Part shown: positions 36,730 through 46,633 of the stretch, in pieces
How positions within the stretch are numbered: position 1 is the stretch's first letter
Layout of the letters: each line of letters begins with the position of its first letter
From: Paenibacillus oleatilyticus
GTDB lineage: Bacteria; Bacillota; Bacilli; Paenibacillales; NBRC-103111
Length of the DNA: 64,000 nt
NCBI RefSeq assembly: GCF_018998565.1
Contig: NZ_JAHNZO010000018.1
Span: forward strand, 99,883 to 163,882
Direction of reading: 5' to 3'
Program-made: the position numbers and the translations under genes
The notes under the pieces: generated by a model
What the model was told of the DNA's origin: nothing
The model's database searches: none
The model's input: the letters and a program-made list of their open reading frames with translations, nothing else

Positions 36730-37434
36730 TTGATTCTTCCAAAACGACCTATTCCCTTTTTCGATGAAAGCCTCTCGGGTTACATTTTTCGACTGGCATC
36801 CGCTAATCATTTCGAGAATCCACTTCCCATGTTCCAACTTTCTGGATTAACAATGCCGGGATATTTAAGCAGAATAGCTTGTACAACGATATTGAGGCCA
36901 CTCAAAGCCTTGAAAGACTAAGTATTTTGTGCAATTATTCTAGCGACTCTTTACGGAATTTAACGTTTTGTGAATCAGAAGGTAGGTTTGTAATTTACGG
37001 AAATGAGACTATACCTGAGAATGCTATACATAATCTTAAATCAAAAGTCTGTCCAATGTGCTTAAGTGAAAGTCCTATGTATAGCAGAAAAGTCTGGGAA
37101 CTTGCCTTTTATACTGCTTGCGAAAGACATTTAATTTCTCTAATAGATAGTTGCCCTTCTTGCAAAAAAACGATATCTTGGCAGGGCAGGAATATAATTG
37201 ACTTTTGTAAGTGCGGGTTTGATTTTAAAAAGGTTGCACATATTTACAAACTGGCCCCTAAACTATTACGAATTCCTTAAAAACTACGAAACCAATGAAA
37301 CTGATAATAAAACTGGACTAAGAAAGTCATTTGGTTACTTTTACTATAATTTGCATAGGAGCTTTCTTTCTTCTAATTTTAATTTTTTGCGCGAAGAATT
37401 TGAAAACTTTGTAGGTAACTCATTTAATGTGTAA
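36730..37434 (+). pseudogene. TniQ/TnsD-like target-selection protein, broken
   Basis: Three consecutive frames together encode a TniQ-like protein: ILPKRPIPFFDESLSGYIF at the start, then after a shift near 36890 zinc-ribbon-like CPMCLSESPMYSRKVWEL, CERHLISLIDSCPSCKK and CKCGFDF, and after a second shift near 37255 a tail ending at 37434. TTG at 36730 follows GGAG by eight bases. TniQ/TnsD proteins direct Tn5053/Tn7-like transposition. Full-length relatives are much longer, so the gene is both frameshifted and truncated. No tnsA/B/C or CRISPR genes are nearby. Confidence 0.75.
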
Positions 37435-37656
37435 TACCGGTATCATCATCAAAATGAAGTATGGTTCCAATTCAAGGTCAAAAAGTATTACTTCTCCTTG
37501 TTCATTATTTAACATATTGTCGTTACCTCCTGGAATCATCCTTCTATTGAATAAGGATAGGGTTTCCAATCGGGGGTTTTTTATCCAAAATTTCACTTTA
37601 ATAATCAAAACAGTAACTTCCGGAACCTATGCGAATGATCAATCCATCATCGCCTT
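37435..37656. other. Short interval between TniQ and rhamnosidase remnants
   Basis: A minus-strand ATG near 37518 has GGAGG eight bases upstream and opens a 31-residue frame (MLNNEQGEVILFDLELEPYF) that runs into the TniQ stop region. It could be the 5' end of a truncated gene. Nothing else recognisable. Confidence 0.35.
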
Positions 37657-37905
37657 CTACGAGGAATGCAAACCTTCCATGCTCATGATGGGATTTCTAC
37701 TTTCCGATACTTGTTTGGCTGGTACGGGCGGGAGGATGATTTCAGCTGTCGTATTGGCTGGAATCGCGACGGCTAATTGAACGCGAGCATGATCCAGTTT
37801 CTTCCACCCTGCTCGAATCTCCCCGTGCATCGTCTGAAGCGTGGCTTCTGCATATGAGAGCTGCTCCCCGATATGCTTTGAATAGCTCAATAAAATATTG
37901 ACACT
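37657..37905 (-). pseudogene. C-terminal fragment of an alpha-L-rhamnosidase (GH78)
   Basis: About 75 codons with the end of a GH78 beta-sandwich: IGEQLSYAEATLQTMHGEI, RAGWKKLD, VAIPANTTAEIILP, close to the usual G-x-I-x-S-W ... VPANTTA-x-V-x-LP ending. It begins right at the dsdA stop, so everything upstream of the enzyme has been deleted and dsdA joined to its tail. Confidence 0.7.
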
Positions 37906-39257
37906 CACGATTTGGCCATGGAATAGTAGGATGCCATGATATCTTCAGGAACCATACTACCTCCGGTTGCCCAAATGATGTGTGTGGCATTCATTAGTTT
38001 TTTTCGCAAGTCATGCTTTTCCACATAATTGTGCCCGGCTTCGCTCTTGAATAATTGAATGGCGCCATAAGCACCCGCCAATGCCGAAGGCTCTAGGTGA
38101 ATGTTTTCCGTATCGACTAGCGCACGTAACAGTTCAACCAACTGATCGTCACTCACTGTATAAATTCCACTCAATAAACCTTCGACGGTTTTTCCAACAA
38201 AACCGGACGGCCTTCCCACTGCTAGTCCGTCAGCAATTGTAATGTTGTCTATCCCAAAATCTTGTACAGAAATTTTATTGTGCATACCCGTCATTAAACC
38301 AAGCAGCATACATGGTGAATGGGTAGGCTCACCGAAAAAGCAATGTACTTGATCCTTATAAAGCAACTTTAAGCCAAAAGCTACGCCGCCCGGTCCCCCA
38401 CCTACTCCACATGGGAGATATACAAACAGCGGATGGTCTTCATCTACAATGACCTTCCTGTCTTCCAGTTGTTTCTTTAATCGGGGGGCGGCTACCGAAT
38501 ACCCCAAAAATAAATCTTGGGAATTTTCATCATCAATGAAATAACAAGTAGGGTCTTGCTCCGATTGTTTACGTCCTTCTTCTACGGCCTTGCTGTAATC
38601 CGATGCATATTCAACGACAACCACGCCTTTTTTTCTAAGCAAATCTTTTTTCCACTGCTTTGCATCCGCAGACATATGCACAGTTACATGGAACCCGATT
38701 TCGGCACTAATAATTCCAATGCTCATCCCTAAATTACCCGTTGATCCTACGGCGATAGAATATTGTGAAAAGAAATCCTTGAAAGCTTGGTCAGCCAGGA
38801 TAGAGTAATCCTCTTCAACGGTAAGCATGTTATGATGGATGGCTAAATCCTCAGCATACTTCAATACTTCATAAATGCCGCCTCTTGCTTTTATAGATCC
38901 TGAAATGGGCAGATGACTATCGCATTTGAGCCATAATTGCCCAAGAATTTTTTGACCGTACCTGTCCTCCACATCTTGTTGCATAGCTGGAATTTGCACG
39001 AGAGGAGACTCAATGATCCCATTCATTTGTCTTGTTTCAGGAAAAGCTTTGGCCAGATAAGGAGCAAACCGTTGTAGCCTCTGCTCCGCATCCTGTACAT
39101 GTTTTTCTTCCAAGGGAAGCTCACCAGCACATTGTTCAAATGGTCGATAATGTGGATTGTTCCAAAATACTTCCTCGGTGGAAATCAATTGCGTTATCAA
39201 AGGAAATTCCTCTATCCATCGTTCCAACGATTTCCCCAGAATATTGTTGTTGTACAT
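37905..39257 (-). CDS. dsdA: D-serine ammonia-lyase
   Basis: 450 residues, near the usual 440-450. PLP enzyme of fold type II that turns D-serine into pyruvate and ammonia, and D-threonine more slowly. Seen: PLP lysine in [14 protein letters not shown], the phosphate-binding glycine loop [16 protein letters not shown], and [11 protein letters not shown]. The frame is intact though both sides are remnants. ATG at 39257 after AGCGAGGG. Upstream lies a second copy of the promoter-operator of the racemase cluster, so the same RpiR regulator may control it. Confidence 0.92.
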   Translation of the reverse strand: MYNNNILGKSLERWIEEFPLITQLISTEEVFWNNPHYRPFEQCAGELPLEEKHVQDAEQRLQRFAPYLAKAFPETRQMNGIIESPLVQIPAMQQDVEDRYGQKILGQLWLKCDSHLPISGSIKARGGIYEVLKYAEDLAIHHNMLTVEEDYSILADQAFKDFFSQYSIAVGSTGNLGMSIGIISAEIGFHVTVHMSADAKQWKKDLLRKKGVVVVEYASDYSKAVEEGRKQSEQDPTCYFIDDENSQDLFLGYSVAAPRLKKQLEDRKVIVDEDHPLFVYLPCGVGGGPGGVAFGLKLLYKDQVHCFFGEPTHSPCMLLGLMTGMHNKISVQDFGIDNITIADGLAVGRPSGFVGKTVEGLLSGIYTVSDDQLVELLRALVDTENIHLEPSALAGAYGAIQLFKSEAGHNYVEKHDLRKKLMNATHIIWATGGSMVPEDIMASYYSMAKS

Positions 39258-39309
39258 GACTTATCCCTCGCTTCGCTTTCGATGTTTCTTCCTTTTCATT
39301 GTTTTAAAC

Positions 39310-39475
39310 CATTAATGAGCAGATTTAAATAGCTAGCGGCCTTTATCATGTGCGTCCCGTACCAGCTGAAACTCTCTCCGTCAACCAATATTGTTTTGGC
39401 ACCTGCTACATTTTTAACGAATGGCTTGTTGAATTTGATTGGCAGGATGGATGGAATACCTCGTTCTTCCTACGA
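39310..39475 (-). pseudogene. Orphan C-terminal tail of an unidentified enzyme
   Basis: Open minus frame with no start, ending at a TGA just upstream of dsdA. Its 55 residues (ILPIKFNKPFVKNVAGAKTI, DGESFSWYGTHMIKAASYL) look like a real protein C-terminus, but I could not name the family. Likely left by deletion. Confidence 0.4.
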
Positions 39476-39499
39476 TCTGGTCGGAAAGCTGCGATTCAT

Positions 39500-39560
39500 A
39501 CAACGTTTCTGTGATCGATGGACATAACGAAATTATCAATTTGTGTGCCGTACACCAAAG
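39500..39560 (-). pseudogene. Tail of a second M20 amidohydrolase gene
   Basis: Minus frame encodes SLVYGTQI followed by unrelated residues; the DNA at 39538-39560 is identical over 23 bp to 44917-44939 inside the intact M20 gene. Directly upstream lies the copied operator, so nearly the whole coding region has been lost. Confidence 0.6.
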
Positions 39561-39571
39561 ATTCCCTTGTA

Positions 39572-39655
39572 TGAGGTTACAACTTCATATTTTTCATTTG
39601 ATGAAGTTATTTTGTCATTCTTACCATTTATAGCATAACCATTACCACAAAACAA
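39572..39655 (-). promoter_or_regulatory. Copy 1 of the RpiR-type promoter-operator
   Basis: Minus strand TTGTTT (39655-39650), 17 bases, TATAAA (39632-39627), a half site AACTTCATC near 39600, and a near-palindrome TGAGGTTACAACTTCA at 39572-39587. The block is an obvious copy of 46044-46139. It now fronts remnants and then dsdA. Confidence 0.65.
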
Positions 39656-39656
39656 G

Positions 39657-40377
39657 CTACATATTTCGACGATATTGTCCCCCTACTTCATATAAAGCGG
39701 TGGTAATCTGTCCAAGGGAATTTACTTTAACGGCTTCCATCAGTTCTTCGAAAATGTTGCCATCTTGAAGGGCAACCTGTTTCAGGCGTTCAAGCGCTAT
39801 AGGGCCTTGCACTTCGTGCTTCGACCAGAAAGCTTGAAGATTATCGATCTGGGTTCGCTTTTCTTCTTCCGTCGAACGTGCTAATGGGATTGGCTCCCGC
39901 TTCGGCAATATGATAGCCGCTGATACTGACGGAATAGTAGTTGCGCACCTTCTGATCAATGAAATACTGCTGGATATCCCCCATCATTTTTAGCGCAAAT
40001 TCGGTAGAGAAAATGCATGTGTTTTGCCCTTGGTCCTCTTTGAGAATATCCGCTTGAACCGTGCCGCGCACCGTTTGCAGCGTATACGCTTTGATGCTCT
40101 CGTATTCTTCTTGACGTGGTTGTCTTCCGTTCTTCCCGACGAATTTTTCGACCTGCTGATGAATGGCAGTATTCATAAACATCGCCAAGATTATCGGTGC
40201 CGGTCCATTGATGGTCATGGACACACTGTGGAAGGATGACACAGGTCAAAACCTTCATACAGCTTCTTCATGTCGTCCAATGTGCATATGCTCACACCGC
40301 TGTTGCCGATTTTCCCATAAATGTCGGGACGGTAATCAGGGTCTTGCCCATACAAGGTGACGCTGTCAAAGGCTGTA
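39657..40377 (-). pseudogene. icmF: Fragments of fused isobutyryl-CoA mutase IcmF
   Basis: Minus strand, from 40377: [45 protein letters not shown], then a frame break near 40245, [50 protein letters not shown], then an internal deletion near 39880 that joins to the C-terminus (GNIFEELMEAVKVNSLGQI, VGGQYRRNM). These are the adenosylcobalamin mutase core and end of IcmF. The G-protein and B12 domains are missing. The 5' end is fused to a leucine dehydrogenase fragment. Confidence 0.85.
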
Positions 40378-40806
40378 GACAATCGCTTGTTTAGCGGATT
40401 TACCTGCCACGTACTTCATTTCCTGTTGAATGATATCCATATCCTCGACCGTAGTGCCTACATCCTCAGCAGTAATGTAGCGTCCGTTCAGGTGTTGAAT
40501 ATATCGTCCGAATGCACGCAGCATTTCTACATTTTTATCTTTTTTCGGATCACCTATAATGACACTTTTTCCCCCACCGAAGTTAAGCGACGATACGGCG
40601 TTTTTATAGGTCATTCCTCTGGCCAACCGCAGAGCATCTTCAATTGCAGCGTCATCGGAAGCATAGTTCCACATTCTCGCTCCGCCCAGTGCCGGACCCA
40701 GTGTGGTATCGTGAATAGCGATGATCGCCTTTAATCCCGAACACTTATCCTGGCAGAACAAAACCTCTTCGTAATCGTCTTTCACCATAGATTGAAAAAT
40801 TTCCAT
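40378..40806 (-). pseudogene. bcd: Leucine dehydrogenase, N-terminal fragment
   Basis: About 140 codons of a normal 360-residue Leu/Val/Phe dehydrogenase: [20 protein letters not shown], the catalytic lysine in [19 protein letters not shown], and [12 protein letters not shown] and GGAGGG ribosome site are intact. The NAD-binding half is gone: after [10 protein letters not shown] the reading enters icmF and stops at 40366. Both partners belong to branched-chain amino acid breakdown, so an operon collapsed by deletion. Confidence 0.85.
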
Positions 40807-40888
40807 TTCGACCCTCCATTCTTTGAAATCGCTTTTTTTATATCCCTACCATGCTAAATCAGTTTTATGAGCGGACAACGAGATCTCC

Positions 40889-41705
40889 TCAAACGGTCAT
40901 TTTTTCAACCACATAATAATGAACCGGATCCTCGCTGCGTAATAACCCGGTGACTACATATCCGTTTGCCAAAGCATGTTGAAATTGATCGCGCAGGATA
41001 AATCGCCATTCTTTCGCCAAATCTAACTGATCTCGTTTCATATCATGAAGATAGCGTGGCACCGGAATGATATACTCGTTCTCATTCCCAAGCACTTGGC
41101 CAAGAACAGGGCGGGCAAAGCTCCCTGATTGCAACCACTTCACCAGTGACGGATAGCTTTGCCATCTTTCACTGGTAATGGATTTACCTGCTGCGGCATC
41201 AACTGCTCGCACAGATTCCAGTTCCCACTCGACCAAAAAGCGGTCTGACGGCAATCCTTTATTCACTTCGTCAGCCAAATCTCCGTAAAAAGCAGGTAGG
41301 TACGTCCGTATCGTACCGCCTAATTTGCATAGATTGAGATATGCATTTCGCGTCTCCAACGGGTCGAACGTCCAGATGATTTTTTTATAGCCGTAATCAA
41401 TTGCCCAATGCGCTGTTTTTGTTTTAGCTGATAACCGAGCCTAGATCGCGATATTCGGGATCTATCGCCATCATGTGAGAACATAGCGAGACTTCACCGT
41501 TCTTAATCCCGGCAAACCCATAGCAAAAACCAACCAATTGGTCTTGATCGTACGCTCCAATGACGACCCCGCCATTGTGAATTGCCGCTACAAGCTGCGC
41601 AAGCGGCGTTGTAGCCTTGTTTCCCCAAACTTGACGTTGCAACTCTTCGACATCTGACATGTGCGCTGGTTCGGTTACTATTGCAAAATGAAGAACAGGT
41701 TTCAT
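40889..41705 (-). pseudogene. Second GNAT acyltransferase, frameshifted
   Basis: Paralogue of the intact GNAT at 43094. The first frame (41705-41424) carries LQRQVWGNK and GVVIGAYDQDQLVGFCYGFAG up to YRDLGSVIS; the second (from about 41395 to 40889) resumes with HWAIDYGYKKIIWTFDPLET and runs to the C-terminus. Two small indels in 41395-41435 break the frame in the acetyl-CoA binding region. The start has AGGAG seven bases upstream. Confidence 0.8.
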
Positions 41706-41962
41706 TCTCTCACTCCTGCTATTTGGCCGGCTCCATGTCAAGCCGCGGCGCCGCAGTTTAATAGATCGATTTTGAGAGCTTACACAAAATTCTTGACAGA
41801 CTCGTAGATTTTGTTTTCAATATCTTTCCCCCTCATAAATAGGTTCTCATAATCATTTTCTGATTTCCTAAAGCAGCCACTGATGGAGAAAAATTATTAC
41901 TTATAAGTCCGTCACATAATAACTTCCTCCTTCGTACTGTGAGCGACTGGATATCGTCCCTC

Positions 41963-43072
41963 TTAAGCCCGATAATATTTGCTGTACAGCGTGCGCTCTG
42001 CAATCCGTTCGCGATTGGGTTCATAGCCGATCCCAGGCGTGGTTGGCACCGTAATAACGCCGCTTTCCACGGTTACCTCCGGATCAATGATATCCTGTGA
42101 CCAATAGTTTGAGGAAGCTGCCGTATCTCCTGGCATTATGAAGTTGGGCAATGTAGTGATCGCAATGTTATGCGCTCTGCCTATTCCCGCCTCCAGCATG
42201 CCACCGCACCATACCGGGATTTGATGTTCTGCACACAAGTCGTGAATTTTTTTAGCTTCCGTCAATCCCCCTACTCTGCCGATTTTAATGTTGATTACCT
42301 TGCAGCTGCCCAGCTGGATCGCTTTTCGCACATCGTCTACAGAATGAATACTCTCATCTAGGCAAATAGGTGTTTTCAGTCTCGCCTGCAGCACTGCGTG
42401 GTCAATGATATCATCATGAGCAATTGGCTGTTCAATCATCATCAAGTTGAACTCATCCAGAGCAGCCAAGTGTTCCAAGTCCTGCAGCGTATAGGCACTA
42501 TTGGCATCAGCCATTAACTGAATATCCGGAAAATGTCTTCTGATTTCCCGGATGACGTCGACATCCCATCCAGGCTGTATTTTCACCTTGATCCTTTTAT
42601 AGCCTTTCGTTACGTTTTCATCTACCAACCGCAGCAATTGCCCAACGGAATCCTGAATTCCTATGCTTATACCGACATCGATTTTCTCCTTTATGCCTCC
42701 CAATGCTTTGGCAAGTGAAATGCCCTGTTCTTTGGCGTATAGATCCCACATCGCCCCTTCCAGGGCAGATTTGGCCATGTAATTGCCCCGGATATGCTTG
42801 AAGCGTTCCGTCACTTCATCCGGATGCTCGATTTCCTTCTGAAACAAGAGCGGAATTAAAAAATCCTCCATCACATGCCAGTTCGTTTTTACTGTTTCTT
42901 CTTTATACAGAGGGTTAATACTGGCTACGGACTCTGCCCAACCGGATATCCCTTGTTTGGATTTGATCTCAACCAGTATAAAGTCTTTATCTAGTTCCTT
43001 GCCTAAACTCGTTGTAAACGGTTGCAACAATTTCATTTTCAAATGTCGCAGTACAATGTGCTCGATCTCCAT
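41963..43072 (-). CDS. N-acylamino acid racemase / o-succinylbenzoate synthase family
   Basis: 369-residue enolase-superfamily enzyme. Seen: catalytic lysine pair in [11 protein letters not shown], metal ligands in [13 protein letters not shown] and CLDESI, second lysine in [10 protein letters not shown], and [16 protein letters not shown] of the NSAR/OSBS branch. NSAR interconverts N-succinyl-D- and L-amino acids. Next to a GNAT and an M20 hydrolase it completes the known D- to L-amino acid conversion route; no menaquinone genes are nearby, which argues against a primary OSBS role. ATG 43072 has GGAGG eight bases upstream; an earlier GTG at 43087 overlaps that site. Confidence 0.9.
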   Translation of the reverse strand: MEIEHIVLRHLKMKLLQPFTTSLGKELDKDFILVEIKSKQGISGWAESVASINPLYKEETVKTNWHVMEDFLIPLLFQKEIEHPDEVTERFKHIRGNYMAKSALEGAMWDLYAKEQGISLAKALGGIKEKIDVGISIGIQDSVGQLLRLVDENVTKGYKRIKVKIQPGWDVDVIREIRRHFPDIQLMADANSAYTLQDLEHLAALDEFNLMMIEQPIAHDDIIDHAVLQARLKTPICLDESIHSVDDVRKAIQLGSCKVINIKIGRVGGLTEAKKIHDLCAEHQIPVWCGGMLEAGIGRAHNIAITTLPNFIMPGDTAASSNYWSQDIIDPEVTVESGVITVPTTPGIGYEPNRERIAERTLYSKYYRA

Positions 43073-43093
43073 GTCAAATTCCTCCACCTATCT

Positions 43094-43957
43094 TTACTTG
43101 TTCTTTTCCATCACATAATAATGAACGCTGCTGGTTTTTTCGTGCTCCGCTACTTCATTCTTAATAAAACCAACCACTTGCCATCCTTGTTGAAAATAAT
43201 GAGTGAACACAGAACGTGTGGCCATTCGCCACGATAATGCCAACGATAAATCGTGCCCCTTGATATTTTGATAGAAAGCAGGAACCGGTACAAGAAGTCT
43301 TACGTCTTTGGTAGTCAAGCTTGTAATCGTCTCCACCGGAACAGGATATCCTTGATCATTGATGTTCACCTTAATTACGGTTGAGCAATCCGTAACGGTA
43401 ACCTGTGCTCCGCCATTATGTCCTAAGGTTTCAGCGACATGATCGCTAATAATCCACCACTCCGCGAGCAACCGGTCAGATGGAATTCCTGCATTGAGGC
43501 TATCCGGCATTTCTCCGTAACAGTTCTCGATGTATTGAGAGCATATGGCCCCTAGCTTCTTAATGTTTAGATTCGCGTTGACAGTTTCCAGCGGGTCATA
43601 CGTCCAGGTAATCAGGTCATAGCCTTTTTTTATAGCTTCATCTCGCTGTGCACGTTTCAGCATCTCCCCAATCCCGCATTTTCGATAGTCAGTATGTATG
43701 CCAAGCGTGTGTGAGCATAGATAGGCTTTCTTTCCGTCGAATCCAGCAAAACTGTACTGAAATCCGACGAGCTTATCCTCGTCATAGGCTCCGAGCACTA
43801 TTCCTCCATTTTTTACTGCCGTTATGGTTTGATGAATCGGAAGGGGATGATCTGCTTCCCAGACCATTCCCTCCAATTCCTGCACCAAGGTCAATTCCTC
43901 GAAGGAATGTAAAAGTCGTACAGAAATGTGCGTCTCCAACTTATTATTCCCCAACAT
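43094..43957 (-). CDS. GNAT N-acyltransferase, probable D-amino acid N-succinyltransferase
   Basis: 287 residues. An N-terminal GNAT fold (IHQTITAVKNGGIVLGAYDE, LCSHTLGIHTDYRKCGIGEML with the acyl-CoA-binding RxxGxG-like turn) and a C-terminal extension typical of the family paired with NSAR. Inferred role: transfer succinyl from succinyl-CoA to D-amino acids as the first step before racemisation. Start at 43957 with GGGG seven bases upstream; an ATG at 43978 lacks a ribosome site. Lies between RpiR and NSAR with short gaps. Confidence 0.8.
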   Translation of the reverse strand: MLGNNKLETHISVRLLHSFEELTLVQELEGMVWEADHPLPIHQTITAVKNGGIVLGAYDEDKLVGFQYSFAGFDGKKAYLCSHTLGIHTDYRKCGIGEMLKRAQRDEAIKKGYDLITWTYDPLETVNANLNIKKLGAICSQYIENCYGEMPDSLNAGIPSDRLLAEWWIISDHVAETLGHNGGAQVTVTDCSTVIKVNINDQGYPVPVETITSLTTKDVRLLVPVPAFYQNIKGHDLSLALSWRMATRSVFTHYFQQGWQVVGFIKNEVAEHEKTSSVHYYVMEKNK

Positions 43958-43999
43958 GTCAATCCCCTTTCTTGACATTTTGACAAAAATAGAAATGAG

Positions 44000-44848
44000 T
44001 TATTCGATAAAAACTTCATAGCTTGAGTACATTTGCTCCAATTTTTGCTGTCTCGTTTGTATTCTCGCTTTGTCTTTGTGATTGATCCCCTCAATAATCA
44101 GAAAAAGAAAACTGAAGACGGTGGCAATGGAGTTGGGATCCACATTTGTTGGCAGCGTGATATCGGAAATACGCCCTACAGGCGAAAGTATGCGGTCAGT
44201 CACGGAAATCAATGGGATACCTTGTTCCTTTGCGCATACAGCGACGCGCAAGGCATCCTTGCTATAACGCGGGAAAGACAGGACAAGGACCACGGATTTC
44301 TCTGTGAGGTTGCATACCTTCTGATAAAATTCCCCCGTCTGATGACAAACCGTGACGTTTTCCCGAAGCATGCCAAGCGTGTAAGAAAACCAATAGGCCG
44401 GAGCATAAGACGAACCAAACCCGGCGATCAGGATTTGATCAGCGTTGATCAAACGGTCAATTACTTTATCCATTTCTTCTGTCTTTAATTGCTCAATCAT
44501 CTGTCTTAAATACAAGATCTCATTTTCGATAACCTCAGCGTATGGACTGATCTCTCTGTCTGCCTGTTCAAAGTGTACCGAACTGTTAATGTCGGATAAT
44601 ATAGGAGACTGATGATTGTTTACAAATAATTGTCGTTGGATTTTTTCCTGCATATCTGTGAATCCGCTAAAACCGAGCGCATACGATAACCGAATGACAG
44701 TTGTTTCGCTTACTTCCACTTTACGCCCGATCTGAGCAGCTTTGCTAAATACAGCTTCCTCCGGTTGTTGAACCAAGTACTCAGCTACTTTCTTCTGACC
44801 CGGTGATAATTCGTTAAACCTTTCTTTGACCAGTTGTTCAAACGACAT
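44000..44848 (-). CDS. RpiR/MurR-family transcriptional regulator
   Basis: 282 residues. N-terminal HTH (about 1-75: SPGQKKVAEYLVQQPEEAVF, VEVSETTVIRLSYALGFSGF) and a C-terminal SIS sugar-phosphate-isomerase fold (ILIAGFGSSYAPAYWFSY, VVLVLSFPRYSKDA). ATG 44848 begins the homology; the frame extends upstream into the end of the M20 gene without start signals. Located between the M20 and GNAT genes, it probably controls this cluster through the TTGAAGTT-AACTTCAA operators at 46044 and 39572. The effector is unknown; SIS domains bind phospho-sugars, but RpiR proteins also govern amino-sugar and D-amino acid genes. Confidence 0.88.
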   Translation of the reverse strand: MSFEQLVKERFNELSPGQKKVAEYLVQQPEEAVFSKAAQIGRKVEVSETTVIRLSYALGFSGFTDMQEKIQRQLFVNNHQSPILSDINSSVHFEQADREISPYAEVIENEILYLRQMIEQLKTEEMDKVIDRLINADQILIAGFGSSYAPAYWFSYTLGMLRENVTVCHQTGEFYQKVCNLTEKSVVLVLSFPRYSKDALRVAVCAKEQGIPLISVTDRILSPVGRISDITLPTNVDPNSIATVFSFLFLIIEGINHKDKARIQTRQQKLEQMYSSYEVFIE

Positions 44849-44880
44849 ATTCTCTATTAACAGCTCCTGTAAGTTAAAGT

Positions 44881-46029
44881 TTATGCTTGGGCAGCTTCCA
44901 ACACTGCACTTGATAAAATTTGTGTGCCGTACACCAAAGCATCCAATACAAACGACATGTGGGGATGGTGCAGGCCGGGCTTTAAATCGCAGCCGAGTCC
45001 AATCATCGTCGATACTAGACCGTTCTTTTCCAGAGGGTAGAAATGAAAATCCTCCCCTCCCTGCGTCATGCATTGATCCGCCATATTTTCAGGCCCAAGC
45101 ACTTTGCTGATAGCTTTTTTCGCGAGATTTACCATCTGCTCATTTACTGTTGCTGCAGGTACGTAGCCGTCATACTTCCACTCCACGTTAGTACCCGTTA
45201 ATGTGGCAACCGTGTGAAGAACATGAGCGGTTTTTTCTTTTAACTCGACCATTCCCTCATTGGTCTGGGCTCTCAGATCGAGCGTAAATTCAGCTCTCTC
45301 CGGTATGACATTGGAGGTTTCACCGCCTCCTTGCAATTGCGTGATTTTCACAGAAAACGGGCACCGTGCTTGCAGGCGAATTCCCTGTAATGCTTGAATG
45401 ATCAAGGCTGCTGCTTCAAGAGGATTTTTACCATTTTCCGGACGAGCAGCGTGGGCTTGCAGACCCAATATCACTCCCCGAATGGACGTAGACGCCCCAT
45501 GCACAATAACGGGAGCGGCTTTGCCATACGGCACTTCCATGCTTGGGCGCAAATGCACCCCTAAGAGCATCGTTACTCCATCCATGGCGCCGTCGCGGAT
45601 CATTTGTAGCGCTCCCTCTCCTTTTTCCTCTGCGGGCTGAAATATAAAGCGAATCGTTTTATGAGGACGAATTTGACAGTCTTTGAGAGCCATTGCGGTG
45701 TGTAAGACCATTGTGCTGTGAGCATCATGACCACAAGAATGGTTGGCTTTCACTATCCCATCAACCTCTTGTACCAATGCATCCATATCAGCACGAAGAG
45801 CTACGACATCCGTTGTTTCCCCTTGAATCTCCGCTACAAGACCGTAGTGCCCCGCAAATGTCAGAACCGTAAAACCAGCCTGTTGCAAGCGTTCTTGCAA
45901 GTAGCGCGATGTTTTCTCTTCTTGCCAACTGGGCTCTGCCAAATCATGCAAATCGCGATAGGTTTGAATAATATACTCTCGCTGCTGATCGAAGTAATTA
46001 TTCGATACTAAAGAACTCGTGATTAACAC
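44881..46029 (-). CDS. M20-family amidohydrolase, probable N-succinyl-L-amino acid hydrolase
   Basis: 382 residues of the IAA-amino-acid hydrolase/ HipO branch. Metal-site motifs NHSCGHDAHSTMVLH and FQPAEEKGEGAL, and a dimerisation domain with GVILGLQAHAARPENG. In the NSAR pathway an M20 enzyme removes succinate from N-succinyl-L-amino acids, the irreversible last step; this is inferred from context. GTG at 46029 is touched by the Shine-Dalgarno GGGAGG, so the exact start is unsure. First gene after the promoter at 46102-46130, leading M20-RpiR-GNAT-NSAR. Confidence 0.87.
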   Translation of the reverse strand: MLITSSLVSNNYFDQQREYIIQTYRDLHDLAEPSWQEEKTSRYLQERLQQAGFTVLTFAGHYGLVAEIQGETTDVVALRADMDALVQEVDGIVKANHSCGHDAHSTMVLHTAMALKDCQIRPHKTIRFIFQPAEEKGEGALQMIRDGAMDGVTMLLGVHLRPSMEVPYGKAAPVIVHGASTSIRGVILGLQAHAARPENGKNPLEAAALIIQALQGIRLQARCPFSVKITQLQGGGETSNVIPERAEFTLDLRAQTNEGMVELKEKTAHVLHTVATLTGTNVEWKYDGYVPAATVNEQMVNLAKKAISKVLGPENMADQCMTQGGEDFHFYPLEKNGLVSTMIGLGCDLKPGLHHPHMSFVLDALVYGTQILSSAVLEAAQA

Positions 46030-46043
46030 CTCCCTCGGTTATA

Positions 46044-46061
46044 TTGAAGTTACAACTTCAA
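46044..46061. promoter_or_regulatory. RpiR-type operator of the racemase cluster
   Basis: TTGAAGTTACAACTTCAA: perfect 8-bp arms around AC, between promoter and first gene. A further GAAGTT half site is at 46076-46081. RpiR-family operators commonly have this TGAA...TTCA form. Confidence 0.65.
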
Positions 46062-46101
46062 TTTTTCTATTTGATGAAGTTATTTTATCATTTTTTATTC
46101 A

Positions 46102-46130
46102 TTTATACCATAACCATCACCACAAAACAA
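46102..46130 (-). promoter_or_regulatory. Promoter of the M20-RpiR-GNAT-NSAR operon
   Basis: Minus strand TTGTTT (46130-46125), 17 bases, TATAAA (46107-46102). Spacing and hexamers are identical in the copy at 39627-39655. Confidence 0.65.
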
Positions 46131-46155
46131 GCTTATAATGAAAAAGGGAAAAGGT

Positions 46156-46370
46156 TCAGTCAAGCATCTTTATCATGACTGGCAAAACAATGAAAGATGC
46201 GAATGCAATCCAAAATATACACTTGGATACTAATTGTCGTACAGTCACAGCAGCTGGCATAGAAGCAAAAATTAAGATATTATTCCATTGCTCCTCCGTT
46301 ACATCTTTCCACAAGTCAATTTCCCGATAGTGTCTACTTCCGCCAAGGTATGAACTTTTTTCTATAAAGC
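46156..46370 (-). pseudogene. kamA: kamA N-terminal fragment joined to a membrane-protein tail
   Basis: The minus frame reads SRHYREIDLWKDVTEEQWNN, the typical start of lysine 2,3-aminomutase, then switches abruptly to a hydrophobic tail (VRQLVSKCIFWIAFASFIVL) ending near 46156. The radical-SAM core of KamA is absent. The tail could come from a permease but is too short to name. Confidence 0.6.
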
Positions 46371-46633
46371 AATAATCGTGCCAATAATCGAATCGTTGAA
46401 AACATAGAAAAAAGAGGGTGAACAGCCCTCCTTTTTCTAACACAGTGCCAGATAATTTGACTAACACACAAATATGTCTTCTAGTATACTGGTTATTACT
46501 GAGCTCTGTTGAGAGGAAGACCCGTAATGTTTTCAGTGGGCTGAGCATGCAATTTTCCCTTGATATCTAAAGAAAGATGGGCAAAAAAATGAGGACCCTA
46601 TGATCTGTAAACAGAATCTAGAGCAATAACTGA

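Noticed and set aside
36730..37434. CRISPR-associated transposon
   Set aside because: TniQ is a broken stub; no cas genes, repeat array or tnsABC are in the window.
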